A DNA stretch of 64,000 bases, taken from Candidatus Riflebacteria bacterium HGW-Riflebacteria-2. GTDB lineage: Bacteria > Muiribacteriota > Ozemobacteria > Ozemobacterales > Ozemobacteraceae. The notes beneath the pieces are model-generated. The model made no database searches. It worked only from the letters and a program-made list of their open reading frames with translations, and was not told the origin of the DNA. Below, in pieces: positions 8,929 through 17,294 of the stretch. The stretch spans positions 120,357-184,356 of the forward strand of contig PGYA01000009.1 of assembly GCA_002839435.1 (NCBI GenBank), in the 5' to 3' direction. The translations under genes and the position numbers were made by a program. Numbering within the stretch: position 1 is the first letter of the stretch; every line of letters begins with the position of its first letter.

Positions 8929-10425
8929 CTAATTCGGCAGATACTGGATCTTGCTGACCTTGAAGCCGTAAGCGTTCATATATTTGTCGGCAGTCAGAAC
9001 CAGCTCTGCCTTTGTACCTTCGATCACTTCGCTGAAACATTCGGAAAAATTGCTGTTGATTTTTTCGATGGTGCGTGCGCTGTTGGGGCTGTTAATAGCC
9101 AGAGCGTCACCATGATGGTCAATCTCGATGCGTTCGAAAAACAGCCGGAACCGGCGTGCCTGCGGGACTTCTACGGCGAAGCAGATTTCCTGGTCGTTCT
9201 TGTAAGGATGCAGTGATTCAATTACACGCTCTTCTGTGACCCATTGGCTGAAGTCGTGTGCAGGAAGCCTGCGCCCGGTCTTGTGCTGCAGTGAGTTGGC
9301 AAGATTGAGTCGGCGGCCTTTTTTTACATAGCGCCCGAGGCCGGCGACCTCGTCGCCACCGTCGATCAGAACCTGCTTTACTTGCTGCCAGGTGAATTCT
9401 GGATTCTGGGACCAGACCATGGTTGCTGCCGCAGCGACCATCGGGCAGGCTTGTGAGGTGCCAGAAAAAGAACGATAGCCATTTTTTGGCATCAGCGAAA
9501 AAATGTTGGCGCCGGGCGCGGCGATTTCGACCATCGAACCGTAGTTGGCAAACTGTGACCAGTCGGCATTGTCGGTAGCGCTTACCACCAGCTGGTTTGG
9601 CAGGCCGTAACATGACGGATAATCTTTTTCTTCAGGGTTGTCGAGGTCTTTGCGTGAATTTCCAGATGCGCAGACAAAAAGCGCGCCTTTTTCGTGAGTA
9701 TAGGTGACTGCCGCGTGCATTTCCTTTGTGTATGAAGGTGTTCCATAGCTGTTTGAGAGAACTCTGGCGCCATTATCAACTGCATATTTCACAGCGCGCG
9801 CAATATCTTTGGCATAAAGAGTCTGACCCAGACCGAATATCTTTACTATCATGATTTTGAGGCGCGGGTTCATCGCTGCAATGCCGACACCATTATTCAT
9901 CTTTGCGCAGATTATGGCGCCGCAATGCGTGCCGTGATACTGGTCATCCTGAATTATGCCGTTGTCTCTGACAAAGTTGTAGCCATGAACGTCATCGACA
10001 TAGCCGTTTTCGTCGTCATCGATTCCATTGCTTTGCTTAGCGTTACCGTTGCTATCTATGCCGCTTTCACCAGGATTTACCCAGAGAACGCCGGGATCGA
10101 TATCTTCGTGATTGAGGTCGAGTCCTGAGTCGAGAATCGCGAGAATGACTTCCTGTTTCGGATTCCAGTGATTCCAGGCCTGGCGCATCGCGATATCACA
10201 GCCGGTTTCGCCGATGTTCCCTTTGTCGTCGGCCTGTCCGAGATTTTCGAGATGCCACTGCTTTGCAAAAAACGGGTCGTCGGGAAACTGCCCGGTACGA
10301 TCTGTTGTCACATCTTCGCTTCGGTATTCACGTCCGGTATCGAACGGTTCGAAAGGCAGCATTGGTATTTCAGCGGCACTGGCTATGGCAGTCGCCAGCA
10401 CCATGATTATCAGCAGATATCGCAT
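8929..10425 (-). CDS. Secreted S8 subtilisin-like serine protease
   Basis: 498 residues. The start at 10425 gives a signal peptide (MRYLLIIMVLATAIASAA) and has AGAGGTG upstream; a longer frame to 10503 would place unrelated sequence before it. The catalytic triad of the S8 family is intact: Asp in AILDSGLDLNH, His in YHGTHCGAIIC and Ser in SFSGTSQACPM. An insert rich in Asp, Asn and Gly (SNGIDDDENGYVDDVHGYNF) after the Asp motif is common in secreted bacterial subtilases. About 110 C-terminal residues form a beta-rich, CUB- or P-like domain. It should cleave extracellular or periplasmic proteins. It is transcribed alone, ending shortly before the purine-type operon's promoter region. Confidence 0.92.
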   Translation of the reverse strand: MRYLLIIMVLATAIASAAEIPMLPFEPFDTGREYRSEDVTTDRTGQFPDDPFFAKQWHLENLGQADDKGNIGETGCDIAMRQAWNHWNPKQEVILAILDSGLDLNHEDIDPGVLWVNPGESGIDSNGNAKQSNGIDDDENGYVDDVHGYNFVRDNGIIQDDQYHGTHCGAIICAKMNNGVGIAAMNPRLKIMIVKIFGLGQTLYAKDIARAVKYAVDNGARVLSNSYGTPSYTKEMHAAVTYTHEKGALFVCASGNSRKDLDNPEEKDYPSCYGLPNQLVVSATDNADWSQFANYGSMVEIAAPGANIFSLMPKNGYRSFSGTSQACPMVAAAATMVWSQNPEFTWQQVKQVLIDGGDEVAGLGRYVKKGRRLNLANSLQHKTGRRLPAHDFSQWVTEERVIESLHPYKNDQEICFAVEVPQARRFRLFFERIEIDHHGDALAINSPNSARTIEKINSNFSECFSEVIEGTKAELVLTADKYMNAYGFKVSKIQYLPN

Positions 10426-10488
10426 CAGTTGCACCTCTAAATCAAATATACAATAATCATAACACAAGCTACGACCGGCTGCAAAAAT

Positions 10489-10520
10489 GAAAAAGCCCTG
10501 CATTGCTGCAGGGCTTTTTC
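10489..10520 (-). terminator. Rho-independent terminator
   Basis: A 14-bp perfect stem (GAAAAAGCCCTGCA / TGCAGGGCTTTTTC) with a 4-base loop lies 17 bases downstream of the minus-strand gene ending at 10537, with T-rich flanks on both strands. It separates that gene from the subtilisin gene. Confidence 0.88.
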
Positions 10521-10536
10521 ATTAGCGGATAATAGT

Positions 10537-11154
10537 CTATTCGTCAACGGGAACGGGCTTGCTTTCAATGAATTTGAATGCGCCATCGGCAAGCTTGTAG
10601 AAATAGAAGCCTGCAACAGCTTCTACATCTGGTTCAGTCGAATATATCATGCCGAGCGCACGAACGACGTCGTCGGCAAGAAACATCAGGTCTTCGCCAT
10701 TCTCCTGGCGCAGGTCAGATACCAGAAAGTCGCGGGTAAGGTCAGCGGCCGTGTGGACGAACTGCATCGGCTTGAATGTTCTGGCGGCAGTGTCATAGGT
10801 GAAAATGTAAAGCCCGCTGGCGTTTGGGCCGTAAAAGGCGGCTGCGATAAGCTCTGGTCGCTTGTCACCGTTTAGATCCCGCACTTTAAGACTGGCTGCT
10901 TCACGGTCAATGACGAAAAGCTTTTCTTCACTACCCAGGGTTTCCGAGGTGAATATCTGTTTTCCTTCGGCGTCGATGACGCGCAGGGTAAGATTCATGT
11001 TGTCGATGCGCTTTTCTACGGTCAACTGCTGACCATCGAGCTCGAATTTTTCAGTTGCGAGAACCGGGTTGGCTTCTCCGGGCACTGCCAGGCCGGCAAA
11101 GACGCTGAGAGGCATCAATAAAATGGCAAAGATTGCGTAAAAGACTTTTTTCAT
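10537..11154 (-). CDS. Exported protein of unknown function with an FG-GAP-like motif
   Basis: 205 residues. An N-terminal signal peptide (MKKVFYAIFAILLMPLSVFA) is followed by a beta-rich mature part. VRDLNGDKRPELIAAAF near residue 92 is like the calcium-binding FG-GAP/VCBS motif of beta-propeller proteins, but only one clear copy is present, too few for a whole propeller. GAGGAGA precedes the start. It lies 21 bases past the GH73 lipoprotein gene in the same direction, so the two may be co-transcribed. Function is unknown. Confidence 0.7.
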   Translation of the reverse strand: MKKVFYAIFAILLMPLSVFAGLAVPGEANPVLATEKFELDGQQLTVEKRIDNMNLTLRVIDAEGKQIFTSETLGSEEKLFVIDREAASLKVRDLNGDKRPELIAAAFYGPNASGLYIFTYDTAARTFKPMQFVHTAADLTRDFLVSDLRQENGEDLMFLADDVVRALGMIYSTEPDVEAVAGFYFYKLADGAFKFIESKPVPVDE

Positions 11155-11175
11155 AATGATTCTCCTCGAAATAGA

Positions 11176-12039
11176 TCAGTTGTTATACTGGTAAAAGTTA
11201 TTTGACTTCATAATACTGATGAGTTTGTTGGCATATTGCGGATCGGTTGCATAGCCAGCTTTCAGCAGCTCGCGGGCGAACTGATCAGGATTGTTGCGGT
11301 TGGCCATGCACTGCGCATAGCGGCTGGAACTGGTAAGCAGCCTGCTGTGGTCTTCGATTGATTCCTGCCATGAGTTGTATTTGCGGAATTTGGCCTGTAC
11401 CGTTACCATGCGGCCATTTATGTATTCTTTGGTTGGCATGGTTACAGAGCCTGCCGGGCCAGTTCCCTTTATTCCAAAAAGGTTCTTGGCATTGCCGAGT
11501 GACGATGCACCCCAGCCGGTTTCAAGTGCCGCCTGAGCCATGATGATCGAGGCCGGTACGCCACTCTTTTTGCTGGCTTCACGTGCAACCGGCCCGAATA
11601 GTCTGGCAAATTCGCTGGGAGCAAGTTTTCCGCCGCTATAATTAGCGAGAGCCGCTTCTGCCTGGCCTGCATTGGTGTTGGTGCCAGTGGTCGTTGTGGT
11701 GTTTGTCTGGTTGTTATTGGTGTTAGTATTATTGTTAGTATTAGTGGTGTTCTGGCCTGCAATATCTTCCTGGTCTGGATTGGTAACGTTTACATTGGCC
11801 TGGTTTGTCGCATTTGTTTCGGCAGTGTTGTTGTTTGCGGTATTCTGATTGTCATTGGTATTGTTATTGTTAAACGCATTCTGAAATGTGTTTACGGCAT
11901 CACGGACAGCTGGCATAGCCTGCTGAACGCCGTTGGCTACCTGCTCAATCACATTCAATATCTGTTGTGCATCACAGCCTGTCATTAAAAAAGACGCACA
12001 CAGCATCACAACCAAGGATAACTTTCGGCACGTTTTCAT
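11176..12039 (-). CDS. Lipoprotein with GH73-type glucosaminidase domain
   Basis: 287 residues. The lipobox LMTGC puts the lipidated Cys at residue 22. Residues of about 55-125 form a low-complexity Asn/Thr linker. The C-terminal domain (about 135-285) matches the peptidoglycan N-acetylglucosaminidase family of FlgJ and autolysins, with AQAALETGWGASS bearing the catalytic Glu, then NAKNLFGIKG and the usual F-x-KY-x-S-x-x-ES-x-x-DH pattern (FRKYNSWQESIEDHS). It likely trims peptidoglycan from a membrane anchor, with the flexible linker giving reach. GGAGA is placed before the start. Confidence 0.88.
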   Translation of the reverse strand: MKTCRKLSLVVMLCASFLMTGCDAQQILNVIEQVANGVQQAMPAVRDAVNTFQNAFNNNNTNDNQNTANNNTAETNATNQANVNVTNPDQEDIAGQNTTNTNNNTNTNNNQTNTTTTTGTNTNAGQAEAALANYSGGKLAPSEFARLFGPVAREASKKSGVPASIIMAQAALETGWGASSLGNAKNLFGIKGTGPAGSVTMPTKEYINGRMVTVQAKFRKYNSWQESIEDHSRLLTSSSRYAQCMANRNNPDQFARELLKAGYATDPQYANKLISIMKSNNFYQYNN

Positions 12040-12137
12040 AAATTTTCTCCTACAGACGATGAATGAATTCTACAACTAATACGTCCAGGTTAAAAACAAA
12101 ATAACAAAAAAATGCAGAGTATTTGAAAGTCCCATTG

Positions 12138-13805
12138 TCAAGACGCTTGAACCGGTTGCCGGTAAGCTGGTGCCCAGAGATGTTTTTTATATGCGGCCTC
12201 AATCTGGTCGGCCGTCTTTAATTCAGCATTGCCAGAATTCGCAGCTTCTTCGGCAACAGCTATGGCTACAGCTTTACTGATTTGGAGTATGTTGGAAAAG
12301 TCTGGCAGTAGTGCGCAGCAATCGCCAGTCTTTTGCGTAAAGCGCGAAAGGGCTGCGCTGCCGGCAAGCAGCATTGAATCAGACAGTTGCGTTGCCTGAG
12401 AAATCAGCATGCCAAGACCGATTCCCGGGAAAACCAGAGCGTTGTTGCACTGTGCGACCTTGATCTTTTTGCTCTGCCAGCTTGCTGGAGAAAAAGGACT
12501 GCCGGTTGCAATCAATGCCCGGCCTTCTGTTGCGGCCAATATTCGCTCAGGTGTGGCTTCAGCCTTAATGGTGGGGTTTGACAAAGGCATGATGATCGGA
12601 TAGTGGCAGTTTCTCGACATTTCAGCGAGGACGTCATCGGTAAAGGCTCCGGCTTGTGCAGAGCAGCCGATAAGCACTGTTGGACGTGCGTTCTTTACGA
12701 CATCGATCAGACTTATGCGGTCAGGACTTCTGTTGATCCAGCCGGACAACCTGTCTGTCGCAACTGCATATGGCTGTTGAAACGGCATTATGTTGTGCGA
12801 ATTTTCGATTAACAGGCCTTCGCGGTCGATCAGGTAAAAGCGCTGGCGCATCTCTGTCGGATCACAATTTTGTGATTTCGCCAGAGCGAGACAGATCTGG
12901 TCAGCAATGCCGCAACCAGCGGTGCCGGCTCCGAAGATGCAAAATCTGTGCTGGTCTGCGGGCAGCCCGGAACGTGCCATGCCGGCAAGTACTGCCGCAA
13001 GGGCTACCGAGCCAGTTCCCTGGATATCGTCGTTGAAAGACTGGTGTGATTCGCGGTAGCGGTCGAGCACGCAACGGGCGTTGTCTCTGCCGAAGTCTTC
13101 CCAGTGTAGAAATGATCGCGGCAAGCGCTTTTTGAAAGCGGTGACAAATTCATCGATGAAGTCGAGGTATTCCTGGCCGCTGGCGCGTGGTTGGCGCAGG
13201 CCAAGATAGAGCGGGTCAGTCAGCAGTTCCTGATTGTTGGTGCCGACGTCGAGTTGAACCGGCAGCGTGCGATGCGGATTTACGCCACCGCACAGCGTAT
13301 ACACCATGAGTTTGCCAATGGCAATGTTCAGGCCGCCGATTCCCCAGTCGCCTATGCCAAGGATGCCTTCACCATCTGTTACCACGGCGATATCGAGCTG
13401 CTCAGGATCGATTGTCGCCATGATTTCTTCGATGCGGCCGCGGTCGGTAAGTGAAATGACCAGGCCATGCGGTTGCACAAAATTTCGGCTGAACTGTTTT
13501 ACGGCATCGCCAATGGTGGGCGTGTAGACAATCGGCAGCATTTCTTCAAGATGAGAGCTGACTAGGTAGTAGAACAGGGTGACATTTGTCGAAAATAAAC
13601 GGTTTAGAAAGAGATTTTTTTCGAGATCGCCCGAGCTGGCACCATACTGAATATAGGCTCTGAACGCCTGCTCTTCTATGGTTTCGACGCGCGGTGGCAA
13701 TAGCCCAATCAGGCCAAATTTTTCTCTTTCAGTATGCGAAAACGCGGTTCCCTTATTTAAAAGGGGATTATTGAGCAGATTAGTTCCGTGTTTCGCGTTA
13801 GTCAT
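12138..13805 (-). CDS. maeA: NAD-type malic enzyme
   Basis: 555 residues, the size of the E. coli MaeA/eukaryotic malic enzyme class (about 540-570) and not of the shorter bacterial type. It oxidatively decarboxylates malate to pyruvate and CO2 with NAD(P)+. Visible hallmarks are LPIVYTPTIGDAV near residue 88, the substrate/metal region VTDGEGILGIGDWGIGG, the LDVGTNNQELL stretch and a Rossmann loop CIFGAGTAGCGIA near 287. NAD preference is inferred from the class. AAGGAG precedes the ATG. It is monocistronic, between the GH73 lipoprotein and the metallo-hydrolase genes. Pyruvate links it to the lactate dehydrogenase operon at 17.3 kb. Confidence 0.92.
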   Translation of the reverse strand: MTNAKHGTNLLNNPLLNKGTAFSHTEREKFGLIGLLPPRVETIEEQAFRAYIQYGASSGDLEKNLFLNRLFSTNVTLFYYLVSSHLEEMLPIVYTPTIGDAVKQFSRNFVQPHGLVISLTDRGRIEEIMATIDPEQLDIAVVTDGEGILGIGDWGIGGLNIAIGKLMVYTLCGGVNPHRTLPVQLDVGTNNQELLTDPLYLGLRQPRASGQEYLDFIDEFVTAFKKRLPRSFLHWEDFGRDNARCVLDRYRESHQSFNDDIQGTGSVALAAVLAGMARSGLPADQHRFCIFGAGTAGCGIADQICLALAKSQNCDPTEMRQRFYLIDREGLLIENSHNIMPFQQPYAVATDRLSGWINRSPDRISLIDVVKNARPTVLIGCSAQAGAFTDDVLAEMSRNCHYPIIMPLSNPTIKAEATPERILAATEGRALIATGSPFSPASWQSKKIKVAQCNNALVFPGIGLGMLISQATQLSDSMLLAGSAALSRFTQKTGDCCALLPDFSNILQISKAVAIAVAEEAANSGNAELKTADQIEAAYKKHLWAPAYRQPVQAS

Positions 13806-13885
13806 GTATCTCCTTGCTGTTGTGTTCAGTCATTATCAAAACTCGTAGCAGGGAGATGATAAACCAAGATCAGAAAAAATAAAAG

Positions 13886-13914
13886 GGCAGGGGAGCTTGG
13901 CTCTCTCCCCTGCC
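13886..13914 (-). terminator. Rho-independent terminator
   Basis: A 10-bp stem (GGCAGGGGAG / CTCCCCTGCC) with a 9-base loop, followed on the minus strand by CTTTTATTTTTT. It ends the metallo-hydrolase gene stopping at 13936. Confidence 0.88.
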
Positions 13915-13935
13915 AGGGCTTTGGATGTCGAGCTA

Positions 13936-14763
13936 CTATTCTGCGGTCTTTTGCTGCTGCGGAGCTTCTGCAAGGCATTTGCTTTCAATGCTCAGGGTCT
14001 GGGCTTTGACGAGAAATCCGAGAAAGCCGTCGGCAACGCTGTCTTGTTGTGGGTTTGGCTGGTAGTGGTAGAGCCACATTTTAGCTTTGATGTGATCTGG
14101 AAGTGTGCTGAGATCTTCGTAGTGAGCGTGAACTCCAGATTTGAAAGGCGAAGTTTCGCAGTCGTGCAGAATCAGGTCGCACTGTTCGTAGAATTTCCGC
14201 ATCTGGTAGGGCGCAAACTGCGTGTCGGTGGTCAGAAAGACCTTGTGATCGCTGCCGATTTCCTGAATGATAAGTCCATAGCTGTGCTGAATCTGCATGC
14301 CGCTGACGACATGCACGGTCTGAACCGGCGTGAAGCGGATGTTTTCCCAGACGAATGAGTTGTTGATGCGAACTGGATGGCATTCGAAGAAGTCGGTAAG
14401 ATTGGCGATCTTGCCCTCGAGGGTTTCCAGGCCGCCGCGCAGACTTTTGTTCCACAGGTCAGACATCAACGATTGAATGCCGAACAGCATGGGGCGCTTG
14501 AACCCGGGGTTGAAGTAGGTCACCAGGGCCAGCCACTCCAGCGAACCTATATGGTCTGCATGCAGGTGCGAAATGTAGACGCCATCGATCTCGCGGCCAA
14601 TGTTGGAATTGTTTATGCCAAGCTCTTCAAGCGCGAACTGAGCATGGCTGCCGCAGTCGATCAGCAGCTTTTTCCCTGAACCGGAAATGACCAGAGCATT
14701 TGACTGATAGTAGTCGCGGGTGGTGAAGGCGCTGCCAACACCGATGAATTGAATTTTGTACAT
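13936..14763 (-). CDS. Metallo-beta-lactamase-fold hydrolase
   Basis: 275 residues, all one metallo-beta-lactamase-fold domain in the RNase Z/arylsulfatase-like style. The metal motif HxHxDH is SHLHADHIG near residue 67; further ligands are likely the His of VQTVHVVSG, the Asp of LTTDTQF and a C-terminal His. It starts MYKIQFIGVGSAFTTRDYYQSN, the typical N-terminal strand with a GSA turn. No signal peptide, so cytoplasmic. GGAG precedes the start and it is transcribed alone. The substrate (phosphodiester, thioester or cyclic nucleotide) cannot be decided; the short length makes a tRNA 3' processing role possible but unproven. Confidence 0.85.
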   Translation of the reverse strand: MYKIQFIGVGSAFTTRDYYQSNALVISGSGKKLLIDCGSHAQFALEELGINNSNIGREIDGVYISHLHADHIGSLEWLALVTYFNPGFKRPMLFGIQSLMSDLWNKSLRGGLETLEGKIANLTDFFECHPVRINNSFVWENIRFTPVQTVHVVSGMQIQHSYGLIIQEIGSDHKVFLTTDTQFAPYQMRKFYEQCDLILHDCETSPFKSGVHAHYEDLSTLPDHIKAKMWLYHYQPNPQQDSVADGFLGFLVKAQTLSIESKCLAEAPQQQKTAE

Positions 14764-15212
14764 GATGGACTCCTTTTTTTATGGCAACATACTGCTGCCT
14801 GATACTGGTTGATCGGGCAAGTCAAGAAGGAGCCGACATCATAGGTCTGACCGATCGACTGCGAACTCAAGCCCAGGCGGCCGGGTTGCCGGCGTCGCGT
14901 GAGCAGAAGTCGTGTGCGACCAGGACGAGTACGATATCGCCACATTGCAGACAGCTGAGGCTGTCTTATGTCTAAAATTATTACAGCAATTAAAGTGCCA
15001 GCTTGCGGCTGTTGGCGAAACCTTGGTTAAAAGCGGATAATAACAATTTGACATGTGTTTGTGTGCGCCAATTTTGTCGCGGCGGGTGACTGGGTTGCCT
15101 GTTGAGCTTTTTTAGAACAAGCTTTAGAAAAGCAACAGCTGCCACAATTCGTGGCAGCTGTAAAGATAGAAGTTTCAGATTATGCCAGGCAGGGGTGGCG
15201 TTTTCTGGCGGT
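14764..15212. other. Non-coding gap of about 450 bases
   Basis: This gap separates two minus-strand genes. Small frames exist on both strands but none has a ribosome site or recognisable product. It should hold the promoter of the metallo-hydrolase and, near 15136-15160, a terminator for the gene ending at 15213. A GC-rich inverted patch around 14880-14900 (CGGCCGGGTTGCCGGCG) has no assigned role. Confidence 0.4.
15136..15160 (-). terminator. Probable hairpin terminator
   Basis: A 10-bp perfect stem (CAGCTGCCAC / GTGGCAGCTG) with loop AATTC lies 53 bases past the minus-strand stop at 15213. The minus-strand tail TTGCTTTTC is only moderately T-rich. Confidence 0.65.
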
Positions 15213-16283
15213 TTAGAGTCCTTGTTCTTGAATGGAGAGATGCGAAGTTTTGTAGTCGAACTTCTTCATCTCGTTCTTCAGAATTCCCTTTTTGATAAGC
15301 ATCTTGGGCACGGCTACCGGAACGGTGGCTTTGAGATTGTAAACCATATTAGGCAGCCACCACATGTTTACTTTGCGTTTTGCTTCGAGAACCCGGTTGA
15401 GCATTACTACAAGATTGTTGGTGCAGTTGTTGGTTACCGTATTGTAATACTCGCCTTCGCGATTAACTGAAGCATATTTTACACATTCTTCGACCAGTTT
15501 TTTCTTCTGGTCATGCGTCAGAATGGCGGGGTAGAGAATGATTTCTTCTTTGCGCACCTTGATCTCTTCCATGTAATCTTCGTATGAAGTTAGTATCCAT
15601 GAAGATCCAAACATGTTCTTGAGGCCATCGGTGAGCGAAAACTTCTGGTTAACCCTTTGCCAGGCTTCGATTGTCAGTATCAAGCCCTGCGTCTGCTCGT
15701 TCTTTGTTGTTATAATAGCATCTGGTTTGAAGGTGAAGATCATAAGCGCATGTGCGGCAATAAATTTGGGTTTGAAAGGCTTAAGGCAAAAATAGACGTT
15801 ATCGACAAGTTCAGGTTTGAGCCGGATTGTTCTGAAGAGATGTTCTGCCAGACCGGGGTCGGCAAGGTTGCTTTGCCCTGGCTTCTGCCCCCAGCGAATG
15901 TTGTCTATTGTCATGACACCGTTCGAATATGAAACCATCTTAGCCGGGCGCTGTCTCTGTTTTAATGGTGGCAGCACCACCTGTGCCGCATCGATCGGCT
16001 TCTTCTGAATCTTTTTTACTTTCAGTGTATTCAGTATGTCTGCCTGTCTTATCGAGCCTTCAATAACAACATTTTGATTCTCGAATTTTGCCAGATCCCT
16101 GCTGGAGATGCCAGTAATCCGGAAAACTCTACCGTCAACGGTAGTCAATTTCCCCTGGTCTTCCCAGAGCGAAATTACGCCCTCGAGGGTGTAGTTGACC
16201 TGTGCGACAGCAGGATGGCAGGCGAGCAGGCAGAAGACCAGAACCGCAATGGCCAGCGACCTTATTGTATTTATGCGTTTCAT
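15213..16283 (-). CDS. Exported protein with Lnb-like (DUF4105) periplasmic domain
   Basis: 356 residues. A signal peptide covers about 1-27 (LAIAVLVFCLLACHPAVAQ). Residues of about 30-110 are a small beta domain resembling an OB fold (GKLTTVDGRVFRITGISS). The larger C-terminal part has FTFKPDAIITTKNE and YNTVTNNCTNNLVVMLN; the last, an aromatic followed by a conserved NC pair, is typical of the DUF4105 domain found at the N-terminus of the Lnb lipoprotein acyltransferase and in related proteins. The Cys could be nucleophilic. Lnb itself has transmembrane helices that this protein lacks, so it is a soluble relative. GGAGGAAA precedes the start. Confidence 0.7.
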   Translation of the reverse strand: MKRINTIRSLAIAVLVFCLLACHPAVAQVNYTLEGVISLWEDQGKLTTVDGRVFRITGISSRDLAKFENQNVVIEGSIRQADILNTLKVKKIQKKPIDAAQVVLPPLKQRQRPAKMVSYSNGVMTIDNIRWGQKPGQSNLADPGLAEHLFRTIRLKPELVDNVYFCLKPFKPKFIAAHALMIFTFKPDAIITTKNEQTQGLILTIEAWQRVNQKFSLTDGLKNMFGSSWILTSYEDYMEEIKVRKEEIILYPAILTHDQKKKLVEECVKYASVNREGEYYNTVTNNCTNNLVVMLNRVLEAKRKVNMWWLPNMVYNLKATVPVAVPKMLIKKGILKNEMKKFDYKTSHLSIQEQGL

Positions 16284-16351
16284 CTATTTCCTCCTGATGG
16301 TTTACTTACGGGAGCCGAAAAGAAATAGTAACAGAAGTTTCATCTAAAGAA

Positions 16352-16386
16352 AAACAGCGCCATGATTAGTTTTCATGGCGCTGTTT
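16352..16386 (-). terminator. Rho-independent terminator
   Basis: A 14-bp stem (AAACAGCGCCATGA / TCATGGCGCTGTTT) with a 7-base loop lies 14 bases beyond the minus-strand stop at 16401 and is followed on that strand by TTCTTT. Confidence 0.85.
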
Positions 16387-16400
16387 GAGTATATCATCTT

Positions 16401-16952
16401 TTATCTTACCGGAACCACAGAAGTAGGAAGACGTGGTGGTGACACGCGGGTGCGGATATAGCCCCAGTTGCCGCTGAAGAACCCGGCAAGCAAGGCGCCG
16501 AGACCGATGGCTACAGGAGCCGCAATGATAGCGCCGACAGCAGAGCCGGTGCGATGACCGTTGTTGTAACTCTGATTGCTCTGACTGCTACTGTTGCCCA
16601 TGCCTTCGACCATGCGCATGGCGCAGCCGATGTGGCCCAGTGCTTCATTTCTGTTGTTCCAGAGGATTTCGCTTTTTGCCTTGTCGATTACGCGGGTAAT
16701 CTTGCGAACGTTGAATCTGGAACAGGCGTTTCTTTTCAGAAGTCTCTCAGCATGGCTGAGGAACGGGCGGGCATTCTGCATTTCAGTGTAAAAACTGCCA
16801 CTGTTAACTATGTTGTAAGCGGTATTAAGATCGGTATAAACGCGGTTTATAACGCCGCAGCTGCCTTCACCGGCATAAACCTGGGTAAAACATGAAAAAA
16901 CGAAGGAACAGAGAAGAATCATAGAAAGAACTTTTGAGTATTTGCGTTTCAT
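16401..16952 (-). CDS. Small exported protein with a C-terminal hydrophobic glycine-rich segment
   Basis: 183 residues from the ATG at 16952, chosen because GAGG lies five bases upstream and a signal peptide follows at once (MKRKYSKVLSMILLCSFVF). A longer in-frame start at 16988 lacks these. The mature part begins with a helical domain holding four Cys (for example GSCGVINRVY, RNACSRF and HIGCAMRM) that could form disulfides. Then comes a Ser/Asn/Gln linker and a glycine/alanine-rich hydrophobic segment (AIIAAPVAIGLGALLAGFF) that could insert in a membrane. Function unknown. Confidence 0.65.
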   Translation of the reverse strand: MKRKYSKVLSMILLCSFVFSCFTQVYAGEGSCGVINRVYTDLNTAYNIVNSGSFYTEMQNARPFLSHAERLLKRNACSRFNVRKITRVIDKAKSEILWNNRNEALGHIGCAMRMVEGMGNSSSQSNQSYNNGHRTGSAVGAIIAAPVAIGLGALLAGFFSGNWGYIRTRVSPPRLPTSVVPVR

Positions 16953-17294
16953 AGTTGCCTCAAACTCCATTAAATTTGATTTTGGCATCTTCTGAGCGGG
17001 GTTGCCGACCCGCCTGGCTGTTGTGATACCTGGTCATACTCTGTTCCTCATACTTCGTGTCAGCAAGCAGCAACAGCATAAACGCAAAAACCGTGCCAGT
17101 CTGGCGGGTTCGACCAGGGACGCTCTTACCTGGCTTGTTGTCAGGTGCCCTATCTAGTTTTTTGCTCATAAATTTTGTGCATTTGCAAAAAACCGATGAA
17201 TTTTAATCAGCCGGCTGCAGAATTTTTAACAAAACCCCCGTCTTTTGCTTTTACCCTGTGGTGTTTTGCATAAAGTCTGGTGTAAAATATCGCC
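16953..17294. other. Divergent intergenic region
   Basis: About 340 bases between a minus-strand gene and the plus-strand etfB. It should hold both promoters. A minus-strand frame of 69 codons (16960-17169) exists but lacks a ribosome site and known motifs, and I do not call it. Short inverted patches such as GCGGG...CCCGC at about 16994-17012 are present without assigned function. Confidence 0.4.
17283..17288 (+). promoter_or_regulatory. Candidate -10 hexamer for a leaderless etfB transcript
   Basis: TAAAAT lies so that the expected transcription start, about 7 bases downstream, is the A of the etfB ATG at 17295. No Shine-Dalgarno sequence precedes that ATG, which fits a leaderless mRNA. 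The -35 region is poor. The same spacing is seen before the gene at 26622. Confidence 0.4.

Noticed and set aside
12138..13805. MaeB-type NADP malic enzyme
   Set aside because: Length and motifs (LPIVYTPTIGDAV, GTNNQELL) match the longer MaeA class, and the phosphotransacetylase-like C-terminal domain of MaeB is missing.
14839..15054. Small minus-strand frames in the gap before the metallo-hydrolase gene
   Set aside because: No start signal or motif; one frame with a CxxC-like stretch has no start codon.
16985..17130. Possible riboswitch, from GAGCGGGGTTGCCGACC-like sequence resembling part of a c-di-GMP-I aptamer
   Set aside because: The GCAAAGCC-type core and the other conserved joining segments are absent, and the orientation does not fit a leader.
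17095..17160. Possible tRNA T-arm, GGGTTCGACC
   Set aside because: No cloverleaf or CCA-end pairing could be formed around it.
16960..17169. Minus-strand frame of 69 codons before the exported protein gene at 16952
   Set aside because: No ribosome site, no recognisable motif, and it covers the expected promoter and ribosome site of the next gene.
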